Shown: positions 18,151 through 28,260 of the stretch, piece after piece
How the letters are laid out: each line of letters opens with the position of its first letter
How positions within the stretch are numbered: position 1 is the first letter of the stretch
Source: Bacteroidota bacterium
GTDB taxonomy: Bacteria > Bacteroidota > Bacteroidia > Chitinophagales > Chitinophagaceae
Length of the DNA: 64,000 nt
Reading direction: 5' to 3'
NCBI GenBank assembly: GCA_947457075.1
Contig: CANGUG010000012.1
Span: 39,247 to 103,246 of the forward strand
Notes under the pieces: model-generated
Told to the model about the DNA's origin: nothing
Seen by the model: the letters and a program-made list of their open reading frames with translations, nothing else
Database searches by the model: none
Position numbers and translations under genes: made by a program

Positions 18151-21100
18151 TTACTTTAATAACAAGAACATTCCTGATTTAGGTTTGCTTGTATTGTCTT
18201 TGAAGTGAATGATTGCTTTCCAAAAATACCCATCCGTATCAAGTACTTTACCTTGTATATCCCTGCCATCCCATGTATCCCATCCTCTATTCCCATTGGG
18301 TTGAGAAGGATTAGTTGGCGTGACTCTTTCGGTAAAATGTTCATAATCTGGCGGTACCATTAATACACCATTTAACATTTTTGGAGGCGCATTTCTTGAA
18401 TCCCAACCAATATTTGGATTCAATGGGAAAACTTGCAACCCTTCTCTATTAAATATTCTAAAGTTGTCGACATATTCAATTCCTGCATTGGCAATTACTC
18501 TTATTACGTCATTAAGTCCATCATTATTCGGTGTAAATGCATTAGGCACTTCTAAAATAAAATCCTTTGTTACATCAATATGATAATTATCGGCCACGGT
18601 ACATTTACTAGTGGTATCGGTTCTTACCAACACATAGTCGGTTGTGTATTCTCCATTGAAAATGGGCTCAGGTCTATCGGTATAATTCAAATACATTCCT
18701 GGATTCCAGTTGTATAATATATAGCCTGAATCTTTCTTAGTTGGGATCACAAAATCGTCCTTATAATATGCCTGGTAATTAAATTTCAATGGCGATACTG
18801 GATCATAGGTCCTAACATTAAATGTGTTTGTATTAAGTGAAACACAATTATTTTGATCTTTAATATTAAAAATAACATTTGTGGATCCACCTCTAATCCC
18901 CTTTAAATATCCGTTAGATAAACCTGCAATATTCCCATTATCTAAAACAAATGAGTAGGTATATGGCGGAATTCCTCCACTTGGATAAGAAGTTAAATTA
19001 ATGGTATTCCCTGAACATAAATTAAAATTAGGAATGGTTGGTAAAACGGGTACTTCATAAATAAGTGCATTAACTGGCGTTCGGGTAACAGTTGTACAAC
19101 CCCTTAAAGCTGCGTCTGCATAATAAGTGGTATTCGACCTTAATAATGGTGTAGTATAACAATTCCCAATATTAATTGGCGTTCCGCCTGTTGGGGTACT
19201 ATACCAATTTACAATACCATTGTCAGTTGCACTGATACAAATATTAAATACATGAGGTCCACAGTAAGTAGAGTCAGGAATAGGCGCTACAATTGGAATT
19301 GGTATCACTTCAGCAAGTACAGAAGTTCTAGTTAAAGAAGCGCAACCTCTAAATAATCCACTCGCATAAAAATAATTCAATTTACTTGTCAAGTTAGGTG
19401 TTGTAAAATTATTGCCAGTAGCTAATTTAGTAGTCGATGTATTTGAAGCATACCATTCTACTACACCTAAGTTTGTTTGTGCAGTTAAGTCAACTGTACC
19501 TGGCCCACATCTCTCTGCAGGCACTGTACTTGTAATTAAAGGAGTTGGAATGACTTCTAATTCCTTAGGTGCCGATGTGTCTGCTGGACAAACACCATTT
19601 TTTACCACTACTCTATAATATCTGAAGGAAGAATTTAGTACCGGTGCAGTATTATCTATCGAAGTATTTAGTAGATTACCTGATTGTAAAGCATCAATAT
19701 AAGTTAGTGAAATTGCTCCACTACCTACCGAAGTGGGCGAAGATGGGGCTGCACTAATTAACCACTTAGTAATATTACCTACATTAGTATTATTTCTTAC
19801 ATTAATCGTTGGCTTAATGCCTTGATTACAAATTGAATTTACCCCTTCTAAAATACCGGCAACAGAAGCTGCATCTACTTGCACACTTGCTATATCAGAA
19901 TAAATTGATGGACAAACTCCACTAGTTACTTTTGCTCTATAATAAGAGGTGGTGGCTGTACCAGTTTGCAAATTTGTATTGGGCAATGTCGCAGTTGTTA
20001 ATCCTGTCATGTTTACATAGCTACCAGATGGCCATGTGGACTCCCATTGTATTGTACCCACATGCGAAGGCAATACAATATTTTGTAAACTACTTGCAGG
20101 ACTTCCAATACATACTTGTTGTACTTTCTGTGAAGGAATAATTGAACCTGCTTGCGAAGTAGGATCAACGCCTACACCCACCTCGTTTGTTGGTAAAATA
20201 TTACAAACACCATTTCGAACTAAAGCTTGGTAATAATTTACAACTTGTAAGCTGCCAGGTGCTGAGTTATTCACCACATCACTAATGCTAGTGCCATTTC
20301 TTAAAGGATTGGTATTTGAATACGTTCCTCCAACACTTCTTATTTGCCAAACAATTGTAGATCCTAAGTTACCCGTTAAAGTTATGGTTGGCGGTGTACT
20401 ACCATTACAAATCAATACCGATGTACTAGATATACTTCCCGCAATGGTCGCAGCATCTACCTGTACACTAGCAGTATCAGAATAAATTGATGGACAAACC
20501 CCACTCTTTACCATTGCTCTATAATAAGAGGTGGTGGCTGTGCCAGTTTGCAAATTTGTATTGGGCAATGTCGCAGTTGTTAATCCTGTCATGTTTGCAT
20601 AGCTACCAGACGGCCATGTGGACTCCCATTGTATTGTACCCACATGCGAAGGCAATACAATATTTTGTAAACTACTTGCAGGACTTCCAATACATACTTG
20701 TTGTACTTTTTGTGAAGGAATAATTGAACCTGCTTGTGATCTAGGATCTACCGTGATTGCAATTTCATTGGTTGGTATTGTACTACACTTACCATTGGTC
20801 ACTAAAGCTTGATAATAATTAGTTACCTGAGTACTACCTGGTGCCGATGTATTAATTACACTACTAATGGTCTGACCCGATTGAGCAGGCGAAGTACTTG
20901 TTAACGAACCTGATATAGCTCCAGATACCCATTCGATTCTGGTACTTAAATTACCCGTTAAAGTTATGGTTGGCGGTGTACTACCATTACAAATCAATAC
21001 CGATGTACTAGATATACTTCCCGCAATAGTTGCCGCATCTACCTGTACACTAGCAGTATCAGAATAAATTGATGGACAAACCCCACTCTTTACCATTGCT

Positions 21101-24100
21101 CTATAATAAGTAGTTGTTGCTGTGCCAGTTTGCAAATTTGTATTGGGCAATGTCGCAGTATTCAGCCCTGTCATATTGGTATAAGTACCTGAAGGTGCAG
21201 TGGTTTGCCATTGTATTGATCCTACATGTGAAGGCAGTACAATATTTAACAAACTACTTGCAGGACTTCCAATACACACTTGTTGTATTTTTTGTGAAGG
21301 AATAATTGAACCAACCTGGGACAAGGGATCTACTGTAACAAGTATCGGACTTGTTTCAGAGGAAGGACAAGGCCCACTCGTTAATGAAGCTTTATAATAT
21401 TTAGTAGTAGTATTGTCAATTATTGGAGAAACAGTTGGAGAAGAAATTCCTGCGTTATTGGTATAAGTTGCATTATCAACAGAGGATAACCATTGAACAT
21501 TACCTGTTGCTCCAGATAAAGTTATTGTAGGTAAACCAGGTGCAACTGTTCCATAACAAATTGTAGCGGGTCCTGAAAAATTAATCGCTCCAGAAACGGG
21601 TAATTGACTAATTATCACTGATGACATTAAAGAAATTTGAGGCGGACATACCCCATTTGTAACTACCGCTTGATAATATTTGGTGGTAGTGTTATCAATC
21701 ACATTTGCTGCCAAGGCATTTGTTATTTCACCCACCATATTTGTAAAGGTGCCGGCACCAGTACTAGTAGAACTTTGCCATTGTATGGTTCCTAAATAGT
21801 TGGTTAAGCTAATTGGCGTAGGAGAACTACCAATACATATATTTTGAGTGGGAGGTGAAATTGTTCCTGCCGAAGACGGTTGATCTACAGAAACATATAC
21901 CACATTAGAATTTAGTGGGGAACAAGCTCCGCTCTTTACTTTTGCTCTATAATATTTGGAAATAGCATTATCAATATTTGGAGAATTAGTGCCTGATATA
22001 TCTACGAAATTAGCATCCACGTTTGTTGTGGAGGATTGCCACTGGATAGCACCAGTGAAGCCTGTTAGGGTAATTGTGGGCAATGACCCAGGAACAGTTC
22101 CAAAACAAATAGTTGATGTGCCTGCTGAAATATTTGCAGTTCCTGCTACAGTTGCAGGTGATACATTAACTGTAGCACTAATCGTAGCTGATGGACACAC
22201 TCCATTAGTTACCACAGCTAAATAATACATTGTTGTTGTATTGCTAATAGATGCCGATGGTAAAGTGGTTGCAGTTTGTCCAATAATATTTGTGTAGCCA
22301 GTGGATGGGGATGTTGAACTTTGCCACTGTATGGTTCCAACCGGATTTGTCAATGTTATAGCAGCTGGAGTTGTATTAATACATATTGTTTGAGTAACTG
22401 GACTTATCGTACCCGTACTTGATGCTTGATTCACTTCGACTAACACCTGATTACTATAATCAGGTGTACAAGCACCACTCTTTACCATTGCTCTATACAA
22501 TTTAGAGGCTGTATTGTTTATGGTTGGAGAATTTGTTCCCGAAATATTGATAAAAGTAGTTGGACTAGTAAGGTCCGCACTTTGCCATTGTATCGCTCCT
22601 ACAACTGTTCCAGTCAAAGTAATTGATGGCAGTGAATTAGTTGTTGCATAACAAACGGATGCAGTGCCAGTTAAAATAGCAGTACCTGCTTGAGATGGAT
22701 TACTGATAATTACTGTTGATGTAACTGTAGCAGAAGGACATACTCCATTTGTAACTACTGCTTGATAATAAGTTGTTGCGGTATTACTTATGGAAGCAGC
22801 AGGTAAAGTTACATTAGTTTGACCTACTATATCAGTGTATCCAGATGATGGAGATGAAGAACTCTGCCATTGTATTGTTCCTAATGAATTAGTTAGGACA
22901 ATTGGATTAGGTGTTCCATTTATACATATTGATTGGGATACTGGACTGATGGTTCCAGCGCTTGAGGCCTGATTTATTGTTACTAAAATTGCATTTGAAG
23001 TTACAGATGGACAATAACTTGTATTGGTAACAATTGCTTTATAATATTTTGATACAGTGTTACTAACAATTGGAGAAGCCGAACCCAATGTATTGTTTAA
23101 AATTGGTGGAGCACCTACTAATGAATCAACCCATTGTATATTACCAACTACTGAACCCGTTAATCCTATTGTTGGAGCAATTCCGTTTGCACAAATGGTA
23201 GCATTACCAGCAGTAATTGTAGCTGTTCCAGCCGATGACATTTGAACAACATTAACTGTTGAATAAGCTACTGCTGCATTACAAACACCACTGGTTACTA
23301 AAGCTCTATAGTAACTTGTCGTTGTGTTGGTAATACTTGCTGATGGCAATGTTGTGGATACTTGACCAGCAATATCACTGTAAGGACCTCCAGGCGATAA
23401 ACTTCCTTGCCATTGTATAGTACCAACAATACTACCAGTTAACCTGATAGCCGTTGGAGTCATATTTTGACAAATTGTTTGTGTTGTAGGTGAAATTGTA
23501 CCAGCATTAGACAAAGGATCTACAGTTACTTCAACCTCATTACTGAATGCAGGTGTACAAGCACCGCTTGTAACTTTCACTCTGTATTTTCTTGATTCAA
23601 TATTTGATACAGTAGGAGGTGAAGTCGTACCTATGTCTATAAAGTTAGAAGGATTACTTAAAGTAGCATACTGCCATTGAACCACGCCAACGTTTGTCCC
23701 TGTTAAGGATAAAGATGGAGGAGTTGTTTGATAACAAATAGTGGCATTCCCGGTTAAAACTACTGTTCCTGCTTGTGATGGCAAACTTACAATAACAGTT
23801 GAAGTTATCGTTGCTGGTGGACATACTCCATTTGTTACTGAAGCTTTATAGTAACCAGTTGCTGTGTTATCAATATTGCCAATTGGTAATGTGCTATTAG
23901 TTTGACCCACAATATCTGAAAAAGGACCTGAAGGTGAACTTGAATAACTCCATTGAATAGTACCAACAATAGAACCAGATAAAGAAATTGCCCTAGGTGT
24001 TCCACCTTGGCAAATGGTTTGTGAAACCGGTGAAATAGTCCCAGCATTAGAAGCTAGATTTATTGTAACCAAAACCTCATTACTATATGCAGGTGAACAT

Positions 24101-26109
24101 ACACCGCTTGTAACTTTCACCCTATATATTCTTGATTCAATATTTGATACAGTAGGAGGTGAAGTCGTACCTATGTCTATAAAATTAGAAGGATTAGTTA
24201 AAGTAGCATACTGCCATTGAACCACACCAACATTTGTCCCTGTTAAGGATAAGGTTGGAGGAGTTGTTTGATAACAAATAGTGGCAGTACCAGTTAATAC
24301 TACTGTTCCTGCCTGAGATGGCAAATTTACTATGACTGATGAATTTGCAAAAGATGGAGGACAAGCTCCATTGGTCACTTTCGCTTGATAATATGCCGTT
24401 GCAGAATTATCTATACTAGTAATTGGAAGTGTAGTGCCAGTTTGCCCAACAATATCATTAAATGGACCAGTAGGCGAATTTGATTTTTGCCATTGTATCG
24501 AACCAACTATAGTTCCGGTTAATGTAATTGGATTTACATTTCCACCTTGACAAATAGTTTGTGATGTTGGTGTTATAATCCCGGCATTGGAAGTTTGACT
24601 TATTGTCACAGTAACTTCATTACTGTAAGCAGGGGAACATTGTCCATTTGTTACCATAACTCTATATTTTCTAGATATAGTATTGGAAACAATGGGTGGC
24701 GTTGAAGAACCTGTACTAATAAAATTGGTAGGGTTCGTTAAGTCTGCATACTGCCAATTAATTACCCCAAGCGTTGGTCCGTTTAAGGACAATGTTGGAG
24801 GTGTTGTATTATAACAAATTGTTGAAGTGCCACTTAAAACTACAGTGCCTGCTACTGAAAGCTCATCAACAATTACAGTTGATGTAATTGTTTGTGAAGA
24901 ACACACTCCACTTGTTACAACGGCTTGGTAATAACCTGTTGTGGTATTGTCTATACTACCGATTGGTAAAGTCGTACCTGTTTGTCCAACTATATCAGTA
25001 AATGGACCAGTAGGCGAACTTGATTTTCTCCAAACAATTGATCCAACCGAATTGGTAAGTGTAATGGCTTGGGGTGTAGAATTCTTACAAATAGTTTGTG
25101 AGACTGGGCTTATGGTTCCAGTGTTTGTTGCTGGACTAATTGAAACTAAAACAGCATTACTATAATTGTAATCACACACCCCGCTTTTGGCACGTGCCCT
25201 ATAGTAGCGAGAAGTTGTATTGGATACAGTAGGTGTTGAAGTCCCTGAATTAATATAATTAATTGGAGGACCAACATCCGAATATTGCCAATCAATTCCG
25301 CCAACTGTTGGACCAGTTAATAATAAATTTGGTGCAGTTGTTCCATAACAAATTGTTGATGTTCCCGAGGCTATTGAAACGGTCCCTGCAACACTTTCTG
25401 GATCAACATCAATATATGTTACAGATTGATCGGACGGACAATCAGAGCCATATGTGGCTACTAATCTATAATATGTTCGTCCAACTATATTTGTGGGAAT
25501 CGCTGAAGAAGGCAAGGTTGGATTACTAACATTTTGGTATCCTGCAATTGGCGAATAAGTTGTTTCACCTGGAGCACGCCTAAACCAACTATAGCTTGTT
25601 CCGACTGGGGAAATTGGAGAAATTGGAAGAGCAGCTGAATTAATACAAACTCTTTGATTTGCATTATTAAAACCATTTTGAACATTAGCACTTGGTCTAA
25701 CATCAATAAAAACTGTGTTACTATAAAAAGGGTCGCCAGATGGCGGATTTGATGTCCAATAAGCAACTTTATAATATAATCTTTTAAGCGAAGTAGTTGA
25801 ATTAAATGCACTTGTACCATAATTAAAAATTGTATTGGGATCAAGTGGATCATAAACATACAATCTTAATGGGAAACTGGGATCTGGAGTAAATAAAGGC
25901 CTAAATGAAATATTATCATCCGAAACATAAATCAAAACATAAGGATAAGCCCTGTCAGTGCTAATTGCATTTAAAAAAATATTTTCACCTGGGCAAATAA
26001 TGCTTTTGTCTATACTAATTGTGACTCCCGTTTGCCCATAACTTTTATTAGCATTTATGCTAAGCAATGTTATAAATACAATAACAAATATTCGAATAAA
26101 TCGCTTCAA
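18151..26109 (-). CDS. Giant repeat adhesin with T9SS type B sorting domain (SprB-like)
   Basis: A 2652-residue exported protein. The signal peptide ends near residue 25 (NKSYGQ). From about residue 239 come roughly 21 Ig-like repeats of 89-98 residues, each starting near (S/V)xAG(T/S) and holding two cysteines (TIC near the start, GVCP near the end), which probably form one disulfide per repeat. They alternate between two types. Two further Cys-containing Ig-like domains and a PKD-like segment follow. The last 140 residues carry VPNAFTPNNDGLND and end TDGYFWKAIIHF...GMFLLLK, a gliding-motility-associated type B sorting domain for T9SS export. The start codon is TTG at 26109. The closest described analogue is SprB, but the repeats are not claimed to be homologous. 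Confidence 0.92.
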   Translation of the reverse strand: MKRFIRIFVIVFITLLSINANKSYGQTGVTISIDKSIICPGENIFLNAISTDRAYPYVLIYVSDDNISFRPLFTPDPSFPLRLYVYDPLDPNTIFNYGTSAFNSTTSLKRLYYKVAYWTSNPPSGDPFYSNTVFIDVRPSANVQNGFNNANQRVCINSAALPISPISPVGTSYSWFRRAPGETTYSPIAGYQNVSNPTLPSSAIPTNIVGRTYYRLVATYGSDCPSDQSVTYIDVDPESVAGTVSIASGTSTICYGTTAPNLLLTGPTVGGIDWQYSDVGPPINYINSGTSTPTVSNTTSRYYRARAKSGVCDYNYSNAVLVSISPATNTGTISPVSQTICKNSTPQAITLTNSVGSIVWRKSSSPTGPFTDIVGQTGTTLPIGSIDNTTTGYYQAVVTSGVCSSQTITSTVIVDELSVAGTVVLSGTSTICYNTTPPTLSLNGPTLGVINWQYADLTNPTNFISTGSSTPPIVSNTISRKYRVMVTNGQCSPAYSNEVTVTISQTSNAGIITPTSQTICQGGNVNPITLTGTIVGSIQWQKSNSPTGPFNDIVGQTGTTLPITSIDNSATAYYQAKVTNGACPPSFANSSVIVNLPSQAGTVVLTGTATICYQTTPPTLSLTGTNVGVVQWQYATLTNPSNFIDIGTTSPPTVSNIESRIYRVKVTSGVCSPAYSNEVLVTINLASNAGTISPVSQTICQGGTPRAISLSGSIVGTIQWSYSSSPSGPFSDIVGQTNSTLPIGNIDNTATGYYKASVTNGVCPPATITSTVIVSLPSQAGTVVLTGNATICYQTTPPSLSLTGTNVGVVQWQYATLSNPSNFIDIGTTSPPTVSNIESRKYRVKVTSGACTPAFSNEVEVTVDPLSNAGTISPTTQTICQNMTPTAIRLTGSIVGTIQWQGSLSPGGPYSDIAGQVSTTLPSASITNTTTSYYRALVTSGVCNAAVAYSTVNVVQMSSAGTATITAGNATICANGIAPTIGLTGSVVGNIQWVDSLVGAPPILNNTLGSASPIVSNTVSKYYKAIVTNTSYCPSVTSNAILVTINQASSAGTISPVSQSICINGTPNPIVLTNSLGTIQWQSSSSPSSGYTDIVGQTNVTLPAASISNTATTYYQAVVTNGVCPSATVTSTVIISNPSQAGTAILTGTASVCYATTNSLPSITLTGTVVGAIQWQSADLTSPTTFINISGTNSPTINNTASKLYRAMVKSGACTPDYSNQVLVEVNQASSTGTISPVTQTICINTTPAAITLTNPVGTIQWQSSTSPSTGYTNIIGQTATTLPSASISNTTTMYYLAVVTNGVCPSATISATVNVSPATVAGTANISAGTSTICFGTVPGSLPTITLTGFTGAIQWQSSTTNVDANFVDISGTNSPNIDNAISKYYRAKVKSGACSPLNSNVVYVSVDQPSSAGTISPPTQNICIGSSPTPISLTNYLGTIQWQSSTSTGAGTFTNMVGEITNALAANVIDNTTTKYYQAVVTNGVCPPQISLMSSVIISQLPVSGAINFSGPATICYGTVAPGLPTITLSGATGNVQWLSSVDNATYTNNAGISSPTVSPIIDNTTTKYYKASLTSGPCPSSETSPILVTVDPLSQVGSIIPSQKIQQVCIGSPASSLLNIVLPSHVGSIQWQTTAPSGTYTNMTGLNTATLPNTNLQTGTATTTYYRAMVKSGVCPSIYSDTASVQVDAATIAGSISSTSVLICNGSTPPTITLTGNLSTRIEWVSGAISGSLTSTSPAQSGQTISSVINTSAPGSTQVTNYYQALVTNGKCSTIPTNEIAITVDPRSQAGSIIPSQKVQQVCIGSPASSLQNIVLPSHVGTIQWESTWPSGSYANMTGLTTATLPNTNLQTGTATTSYYRAMVKSGVCPSIYSDTASVQVDAATIAGSISSTSVLICNGSTPPTITLTGNLGSTIVWQIRSVGGTYSNTNPLRNGTSISDVVNNSAPGSLQVVNYYQALVRNGVCNILPTNEVGVGVDPTSQAGSIIPSQKVQQVCIGSPASSLQNIVLPSHVGTIQWESTWPSGSYVNMTGLTTATLPNTNLQTGTATTSYYRAKVTSGVCPSIYSDIASVQVDAASVAGILEGVNSICNQGIKPTINVRNNTNVGNITKWLISAAPSSPTSVGSGAISLTYIDALQSGNLLNTSIDNTAPVLNSSFRYYRVVVKNGVCPADTSAPKELEVIPTPLITSTVPAERCGPGTVDLTAQTNLGVVEWYASNTSTTKLATGNNFTTPNLTSKLNYFYASGLFRGCASLTRTSVLAEVIPIPIVAPIPDSTYCGPHVFNICISATDNGIVNWYSTPTGGTPINIGNCYTTPLLRSNTTYYADAALRGCTTVTRTPVNALIYEVPVLPTIPNFNLCSGNTINLTSYPSGGIPPYTYSFVLDNGNIAGLSNGYLKGIRGGSTNVIFNIKDQNNCVSLNTNTFNVRTYDPVSPLKFNYQAYYKDDFVIPTKKDSGYILYNWNPGMYLNYTDRPEPIFNGEYTTDYVLVRTDTTSKCTVADNYHIDVTKDFILEVPNAFTPNNDGLNDVIRVIANAGIEYVDNFRIFNREGLQVFPLNPNIGWDSRNAPPKMLNGVLMVPPDYEHFTERVTPTNPSQPNGNRGWDTWDGRDIQGKVLDTDGYFWKAIIHFKDNTSKPKSGMFLLLK
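19868..21321 (-). repeat. 582-bp tandem repeat array inside the adhesin gene (2.5 copies)
   Basis: The unit is 582 bp (194 residues: a QVCIGSPASSL-type domain plus an ISSTSVLICNGSTPP-type domain). The same bases recur at 19935, 20517 and 21099, exactly 582 apart. The three copies of the first domain differ at only a few positions in DNA, which points to recent duplication or gene conversion. Confidence 0.9.
23250..24340 (-). repeat. 540-bp imperfect tandem repeat inside the adhesin gene
   Basis: Two neighbouring A+B domain pairs (180 residues) are nearly identical over long stretches. For example the block near 23570-23720 recurs near 24110-24260, an offset of 540 bp. It is an older or separate duplication from the 582-bp array in the same gene. 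Confidence 0.8.
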
Positions 26110-26178
26110 AATAATACCTGGTTTAGACAGGGTACTAAGTTACTAATTAATATAAAATTATCTATTTATATGAGCATT

Positions 26179-26223
26179 AAAAAAGGCTAAATCCTGCCTT
26201 TTAACAAGATTTAGCCTTTTTTT
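26179..26223 (-). terminator. Terminator of the exported-protein/lipoprotein operon
   Basis: A perfect 15-bp stem pairs AAAAAAGGCTAAATC (26179-26193) with GATTTAGCCTTTTTT (208-222 of that kilobase). It ends in a T-run on the minus strand, downstream of the gene that stops at 26252 and before the adhesin start at 26109. The adhesin therefore probably has its own promoter in the 70 bases that remain. Confidence 0.8.
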
Positions 26224-26251
26224 AAGATATTCTAATAGAATATACTAAATA

Positions 26252-28222
26252 TTAATAATTTTTTACTTTTGAAACCGCGTTTCTCACTTCATCATATTCG
26301 TAACCTCTAAACCTTCTTCCAAAGTTAAGTGCCAATACCAAAGAAGCATTTGCAGTAATATAATTCGATTGCTCCATGTCTGAAATAAGCTTCGCATTTA
26401 AATTCAGCATTAGGTTGCCAATTTTTGGTCTTAGACCAAAAGTAAGGGTGTAAAAGTCCTTCTTAGAATTTAAAACTGTGTTGGCATCCTTATCAATGAT
26501 TTCACCTAAAATTTTACCTACGTTGAGGTTAAACATTTTTAAAGTAAAGAAAGATAATTGAGGCTCAATGATATTTGATTTAAAATATAATCCACCTTGT
26601 AATGGTGTAGAACTCGCATTGGTGAAACTATAACTTTGGTTAGGTACCCAAACTGAAACCTTAACACCAAAAGCACTTGATCGAGAACGGTCTTTTCCAT
26701 TATCTGAAAAATTTTCTTTGATGTTTACTTTTCGATATAAACCAAACTCATACGTAGTGGAAGCTGTTTGCACCTGATAGTTGGCAATATCCGTATTTGG
26801 TTGGATACTGTAAAAATTAGAAATCAACCCCGCTCCCATTTGAAATTGATACAAATAAGGACGTGTTTTTTTCATTTCAGCTACTTTTTGAGCAGTTAAT
26901 AAATCAACTACTTTTTCTTCTCTTTCATTTAAGCCTGTCAGATTTTTTAAAACGAAATCGGTCTTCGTTTCTACAATTACACGATAAGCCTCCACATATT
27001 TCTTATTAGATATCAACAAATCAATATCATATATTTTTTGTTTAAAAATATTGTCATCAATTTGATTTAAAATAGCATCATATTTAGCACTGTTATAGTA
27101 CTTATATTCCTCTACTTTTTTCAATAATGATTTTGCATTATTATAATCCCTGCTAGCTAAGTTTTTCTCTGCTTTATCAACGTATAATTCAAACACCGCT
27201 TTTACTAATTGAATTTTTAAATCACCGTGTTTAATAATAAAGCTTTGGTCAATTTGACTTAAGGTTTTAATTGCAGTTAATGCTTCTAAATAATCAGTGG
27301 AAGAAATTTTTGAAGCATATTTTGAATCAATATAATCAAGTGCATCCTGCTTTGCTTGAATAATCGTCGCATTTCCAGGATACTTCACTAATAATAAATC
27401 AAAATCATTCATTGCACTTTTGTACTCTTTAATTTCATTTCTATTGTCAATATTTTTAACCTTGTTTTTGGCTAAAATCAAGGCTTCTTGAAAATCATCG
27501 GATTCAATATTGCTTAATAAAGAAGTTAGTTTAGCATCCAACTCTTTAAAATTTTGTTGAAATTCTTCATCTGTAAGTCGGTCTGGATCCAATGTGTTTT
27601 GAACGCTAATCAAAGAGTATAATTCGTTTTTCTCCGCTAAAAACTCATTCATCTTTATTGAGTTAAGTCGCGTATTTCCTCCAGCCGCAATTACATTGTC
27701 CACTTTGCCAGACAATTCTCTTAAGTCAAACTTTAATTTAGAATAATTTTGATCTAAGAAATCTCTTTTCACGATAGCAATTAATCCATTCACCATTTTG
27801 GTTTTATAATCCACTTGGTATTGAATAATTGGCTCGGTAAATGAAAGCTTCGATTCAATTTTACTTGTAAATTCATACTTAACAATATCCGTTGAATTGG
27901 CGTTTTTGTTATTGTTTAAATTAAGCGAAGTATTTGATTTAGTCGAACTATTGGCAACTTTAATATTAGAGATAATTTTTTTGGCCAAAGCAGTTTTTAA
28001 CTGCAATTCTAACTGGGGCTTTACACCTTCAACATCCTTGCCATTTTTAAAAGGCATAGACTCAACAGTATAAAAATAAGTGTTATTTAAAGCCGTTTTT
28101 ACCGCCGCTGCGTCCTTAAAATCTTGAATATCTGGTATTGTTTGGCTTATTGCATTTACACTCAATAATGAACATGTAATCAATAGCACTGCCATACCAA
28201 TTTTACTGGATAGGAATTTCAT
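26252..28222 (-). CDS. Uncharacterised exported protein, possible outer-membrane C-terminus
   Basis: Not recognised. The 656-residue product has a signal peptide (1-27, ending NAISQ). A first segment (about 28-130) is followed by a long alpha-helical region (about 150-450) with TPR-like spacing of Tyr, Ala and Leu (for example YNNAKSLLKKVEEYKYYNSAKYD in parts). The last 200 residues alternate polar and hydrophobic residues (MGAGLISNFYSIQP, FYTLTFGLRPKIGNLMLNLNAKL), like beta-strands of an outer-membrane protein. It follows the lipoprotein gene by 38 bases, so they are probably one operon, and lies just upstream of the giant adhesin. A role in envelope assembly is a guess from context only. 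Confidence 0.75.
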   Translation of the reverse strand: MKFLSSKIGMAVLLITCSLLSVNAISQTIPDIQDFKDAAAVKTALNNTYFYTVESMPFKNGKDVEGVKPQLELQLKTALAKKIISNIKVANSSTKSNTSLNLNNNKNANSTDIVKYEFTSKIESKLSFTEPIIQYQVDYKTKMVNGLIAIVKRDFLDQNYSKLKFDLRELSGKVDNVIAAGGNTRLNSIKMNEFLAEKNELYSLISVQNTLDPDRLTDEEFQQNFKELDAKLTSLLSNIESDDFQEALILAKNKVKNIDNRNEIKEYKSAMNDFDLLLVKYPGNATIIQAKQDALDYIDSKYASKISSTDYLEALTAIKTLSQIDQSFIIKHGDLKIQLVKAVFELYVDKAEKNLASRDYNNAKSLLKKVEEYKYYNSAKYDAILNQIDDNIFKQKIYDIDLLISNKKYVEAYRVIVETKTDFVLKNLTGLNEREEKVVDLLTAQKVAEMKKTRPYLYQFQMGAGLISNFYSIQPNTDIANYQVQTASTTYEFGLYRKVNIKENFSDNGKDRSRSSAFGVKVSVWVPNQSYSFTNASSTPLQGGLYFKSNIIEPQLSFFTLKMFNLNVGKILGEIIDKDANTVLNSKKDFYTLTFGLRPKIGNLMLNLNAKLISDMEQSNYITANASLVLALNFGRRFRGYEYDEVRNAVSKVKNY

Positions 28223-28260
28223 CTTTATATATGATTTGTTCTGATAAAAAAAACTACAAT

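Noticed and set aside
19850..24350. Regular repeats that could suggest a CRISPR array
   Set aside because: The repeats are 540 or 582 bp coding units in one open frame, far from the 24-37-bp repeats of CRISPR arrays, and no cas genes are nearby.
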